Assembly (NCBI GenBank): GCA_910587145.1
Contig: CAJUMH010000017.1
Span: 1-62,429 of the forward strand
Length of the DNA stretch: 62,429 nucleotides
Origin: an uncultured Ruthenibacterium sp.
GTDB taxonomy: Bacteria; Bacillota; Clostridia; Oscillospirales; Ruminococcaceae
Direction of reading: 5' to 3'
The translations under genes and the position numbers were made by a program. The notes beneath the pieces were generated by a model. That model was not told the origin of the DNA and did not search any database. It was given only the letters and a program-made list of their open reading frames with translations. Shown piece after piece: positions 60,394-62,429 of the stretch (positions within the stretch are counted from its first letter, which is position 1; each line of letters begins with the position of its first letter).

Positions 60394-61702
60394 TCTGGTG
60401 GTTCTGGTCGCGCTGCTGACCATTCCCATCATGATCGGCGTGTATGTCTACCGAGACGCCAAACGCCGGGGGATGAACGCTATGGCATGGACGCTGATTG
60501 CTGTGGTGGCCCCCGCTCTGATCGGGTTTATCATCTACCTGCTGGTACGGGGGAACTCTCCTGATTTGCAGTGCCCCCAGTGCGCCGAACCCGTTACAGA
60601 ACAATATGTCATCTGCCCTCACTGTGGAGCAAAGCTGCGCCCCGCCTGCCCAAACTGCTCGTTCCCGGTGGAAGCGGATTGGAAAGTGTGCCCTAAGTGC
60701 GCTGCTCCGCTGGAGGGTGTGGAGACACCTCCTGCTCCGCCCCAGCGACAGAGGGACAGGACGCTGGGTAAAATCCTGATTGCCATTATAGTTGTGCCAG
60801 TGGCGCTCATTGCGTTGGCAGTGTTTGGCCTCACCGCTTTCCAATCGGTCACCGGCTCCAGCACCATGCGAGAGGTCACCTTTGACGAGTACGACCAGGA
60901 ACAGGAATCGGAGACGATACGCGAGGCGGTACATGAATGGCTGGACAGTTTGGAAGTTCGTTCCGACCGGGCCTATGCGCTACGATATGATTACTCCAAC
61001 GAACTTGGGGCTGGTCAAGAACACTATTATTTGTTCTATGTCCCCGCGGGAGGTCAGTCGCCCTCTACGAGTTTCGGAACGGATGCCGGCCTGTTCGGAA
61101 CAACGCTGAACCTCCGCTTGGAGCGCACAGGATACAGCGGCTCTCTATACTGCGTGCAGACCAGCGTGGAAAGCACTCCAAAGCCCCGTATTGTCCTGGG
61201 CGGGAAGCACATCCGCTGCGAGGTACAAGTGGTGGACTATAACCCCACCCTGTTCTTTATCCAGCCCAACTATGCTCAGGCGGAGCTGGGAACAGTGGAA
61301 CTTCCTGAACGGCTGTCCGTGGTGAAAATCGTGGGCAATGCCAATGTGGGCGCAGTTGATGTGACAGGTTCGGCGGAAGTTGCCGCCAGCGAGAATGCTG
61401 GCGTCGCAGAGATCACCGATGAGGACCTGATGCTCAAAATTCTTTCCGCCATTGACAGCGGGGAGCGGGTGCCGATGGATCAGATCCCTGATTATGACTT
61501 CACAGACGGTTTTGAGATCATCGTGGAGTATAAAGTGCAGGAGGATTTGATCATGCACCCGGAAATGGCCCGACATCTGGCGTTTATGGATGATGGAATA
61601 TGTTACCTGATTGATGACCGGGTAACCAACAGTGCCAATGGCAGCGCCTATCGGGTTATGGATGAAGATTTTTATACTTTACTGGAAGAGCTGTTCCAGT
61701 AG
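60362..61702 (+). CDS. Zinc-ribbon membrane protein of the ECF sigma cassette
   Basis: 446 residues. Two N-terminal membrane helices of the PLDc_N type (about 8-28, 38-60), two zinc ribbons (CPQC...CPHC and CPNC...CPKC, about residues 72-118), a third membrane helix (about 137-160) and a large extracytoplasmic domain. AGGAGGGG precedes the ATG at 60362, which overlaps the anti-sigma gene. Probably the sensor or a regulator of the sigma system; the signal is unknown. Confidence 0.7.
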   Translation: MALSMRTVIFSLVVLVALLTIPIMIGVYVYRDAKRRGMNAMAWTLIAVVAPALIGFIIYLLVRGNSPDLQCPQCAEPVTEQYVICPHCGAKLRPACPNCSFPVEADWKVCPKCAAPLEGVETPPAPPQRQRDRTLGKILIAIIVVPVALIALAVFGLTAFQSVTGSSTMREVTFDEYDQEQESETIREAVHEWLDSLEVRSDRAYALRYDYSNELGAGQEHYYLFYVPAGGQSPSTSFGTDAGLFGTTLNLRLERTGYSGSLYCVQTSVESTPKPRIVLGGKHIRCEVQVVDYNPTLFFIQPNYAQAELGTVELPERLSVVKIVGNANVGAVDVTGSAEVAASENAGVAEITDEDLMLKILSAIDSGERVPMDQIPDYDFTDGFEIIVEYKVQEDLIMHPEMARHLAFMDDGICYLIDDRVTNSANGSAYRVMDEDFYTLLEELFQ

Positions 61703-61828
61703 TGTATAGTCAGTGGAACAGGATATACGAGGGGATTTCCAAAGTGGCAAACCTGCAAATAGGTGTCAAGCCCCAAAATGAAAAAATTAGCATAATTCTT
61801 GCGACATGAAAATGGGTATAGCAAAACA

Positions 61829-61861
61829 AGCCGGTCGGCGGGGAATTTTTGCGAACCGGCT
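61829..61861 (-). terminator. Possible terminator behind the IS110 transposase
   Basis: On the minus strand AGCCGGT/ACCGGCT with a long loop, followed by TGTTTTGC, 22 bases after the transposase stop. Confidence 0.5.
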
Positions 61862-61882
61862 GAAAGCAATCGTTGTTTTCAG

Positions 61883-62429
61883 TTAAGCAGCTGTATTTGC
61901 ATCAGCCTCCAGATGCGCTTTTACCCTGGCATAGTAGACACGCAGGAACTTGGCAGCGCCGGCCACCATGTAAACATAAAAGTGCTTGCCCTCGGCTCGC
62001 TTTTTATCCATGAACTGAAATATGGGATTGGCCGGGTCAGAGTGCTGGAGGATTGTGCTGGCGACCATAAACAGGGTCTTTCGCAGATTGGGGGAACCGC
62101 GCTTGGAGATGCGGCGGGACTTGGAGTCGAAGGTGCCGGACTGGAAAGGCGGCGCGTCCATGCCCGCGAAGGCTACCAGAGCGCCCTTGTGGGTGAACCG
62201 GCGCACATCGCCAATCTCCGCCATAAGCTGCGGCCCGGTGACCTCGCCTGCACCCTGCATAGCCATGACAATATCGAATTCCGGCAGCAGGGAAGCCAGA
62301 CGGAGCATCTCGCCCCGCAAGATATACAGCGCATCATAGACGGCGTTCAGGCTGTCCACAGCCTGAGCGATCAGCAGCTTGGTACTGTCGTTCTTGGGGA
62401 ATGTAGCCACAGTATTTCGAGCGGCGGTG
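61883..62429 (-). CDS. IS110-family transposase, C-terminal part (cut by window edge)
   Basis: About 180 C-terminal residues are visible; the gene starts beyond 62429. Transposase_20 domain: MQGAGEVTGPQLMAEIGDVRRFTHKGALVAFAGMD, PPFQSGTFDSKSRRISKRG with the conserved Ser/Arg region, and a Leu/Arg-rich C-terminus. IS110 elements use a DEDD RuvC-like N-terminal domain, not in view, and a bridge RNA. No terminal repeats are expected. Confidence 0.92.
   Translation of the reverse strand, partial: TAARNTVATFPKNDSTKLLIAQAVDSLNAVYDALYILRGEMLRLASLLPEFDIVMAMQGAGEVTGPQLMAEIGDVRRFTHKGALVAFAGMDAPPFQSGTFDSKSRRISKRGSPNLRKTLFMVASTILQHSDPANPIFQFMDKKRAEGKHFYVYMVAGAAKFLRVYYARVKAHLEADANTAA

Noticed and set aside
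61703..61882. IS110 bridge RNA downstream of the transposase
   Set aside because: For IS110-group elements the RNA is expected at the upstream end, which is outside the window; the sequence here shows only a weak terminator.
1..62429. tRNA or rRNA genes
   Set aside because: No stretch showed tRNA arms with a terminal acceptor stem or recognisable rRNA sequence; a tRNAscan run would settle it.

Overview
The window looks like chromosome of a GC-rich, spore-forming member of the Clostridia (class-level inference, probably Oscillospiraceae-like). Supporting signs are the Gram-positive dcw cell-division cluster, CsoR, Rex, YlmC/YmxH, mini-RNase III, strong AGGAGG ribosome-binding sites, sigma-A promoters with 17-bp spacers, and a near-perfect forespore (sigma-G) promoter.

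Layout. 0.4-2.8 kb: a membrane-anchored C39-like peptidase and an unknown membrane protein. 2.9-7.2 kb: a copper operon (copA with a fused copZ-like domain, csoR, DUF3810) behind a promoter with a CsoR-type operator. 7.3-12.2 kb (minus strand): acn-icd-rex-tdk, read from one consensus promoter, pairing oxidative citrate-branch enzymes with an NADH sensor. 12.4-20.5 kb: HAD phosphatase, YlmC/YmxH, an LtaS-type sulfatase, rpsB-tsf, and a three-gene envelope operon (lipoprotein plus two paralogous WFDGVRWN proteins). 20.6-27.2 kb: rplU-rpmA, obg, mrnC, a tiny forespore-type gene, an RsmF-like methylase, rhamnose mutarotase and hflX with a 7-codon leader peptide. 27.7-32.3 kb: Lrp regulator, small membrane proteins, mutY, a Cof-type HAD and an XRE regulator. 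32.4-50.3 kb: the dcw cluster mraZ-rsmH-ftsL-pbp-murE-murF-mraY-ftsW-murG-murA-divIB-ftsZ, then a very long DivIVA-like protein and thioredoxin; murD, murC and ftsA are not in it.

From about 52 kb the window becomes accessory: an AT-rich GNAT gene, a group II intron whose reverse transcriptase is frameshifted and interrupted by a decayed IS630 copy, a domain-permuted GH3 glycosidase directly behind the intron, an IS256 remnant, tnpV, an ECF sigma/anti-sigma/zinc-ribbon cassette, and an IS110 transposase running off the right edge.

A recurring oddity is a set of locally unique short tandem repeats (periods about 20, 37-42 or 64 bp) sitting at gene ends and in intergenic gaps. The observations I rate highest are the self-contained 42-codon gene with a sigma-G promoter at 23.5-23.9 kb, the MRIRTAA leader peptide ahead of hflX, and the in-frame ribosome-binding site and start codon inside copA that could release a free copper chaperone.
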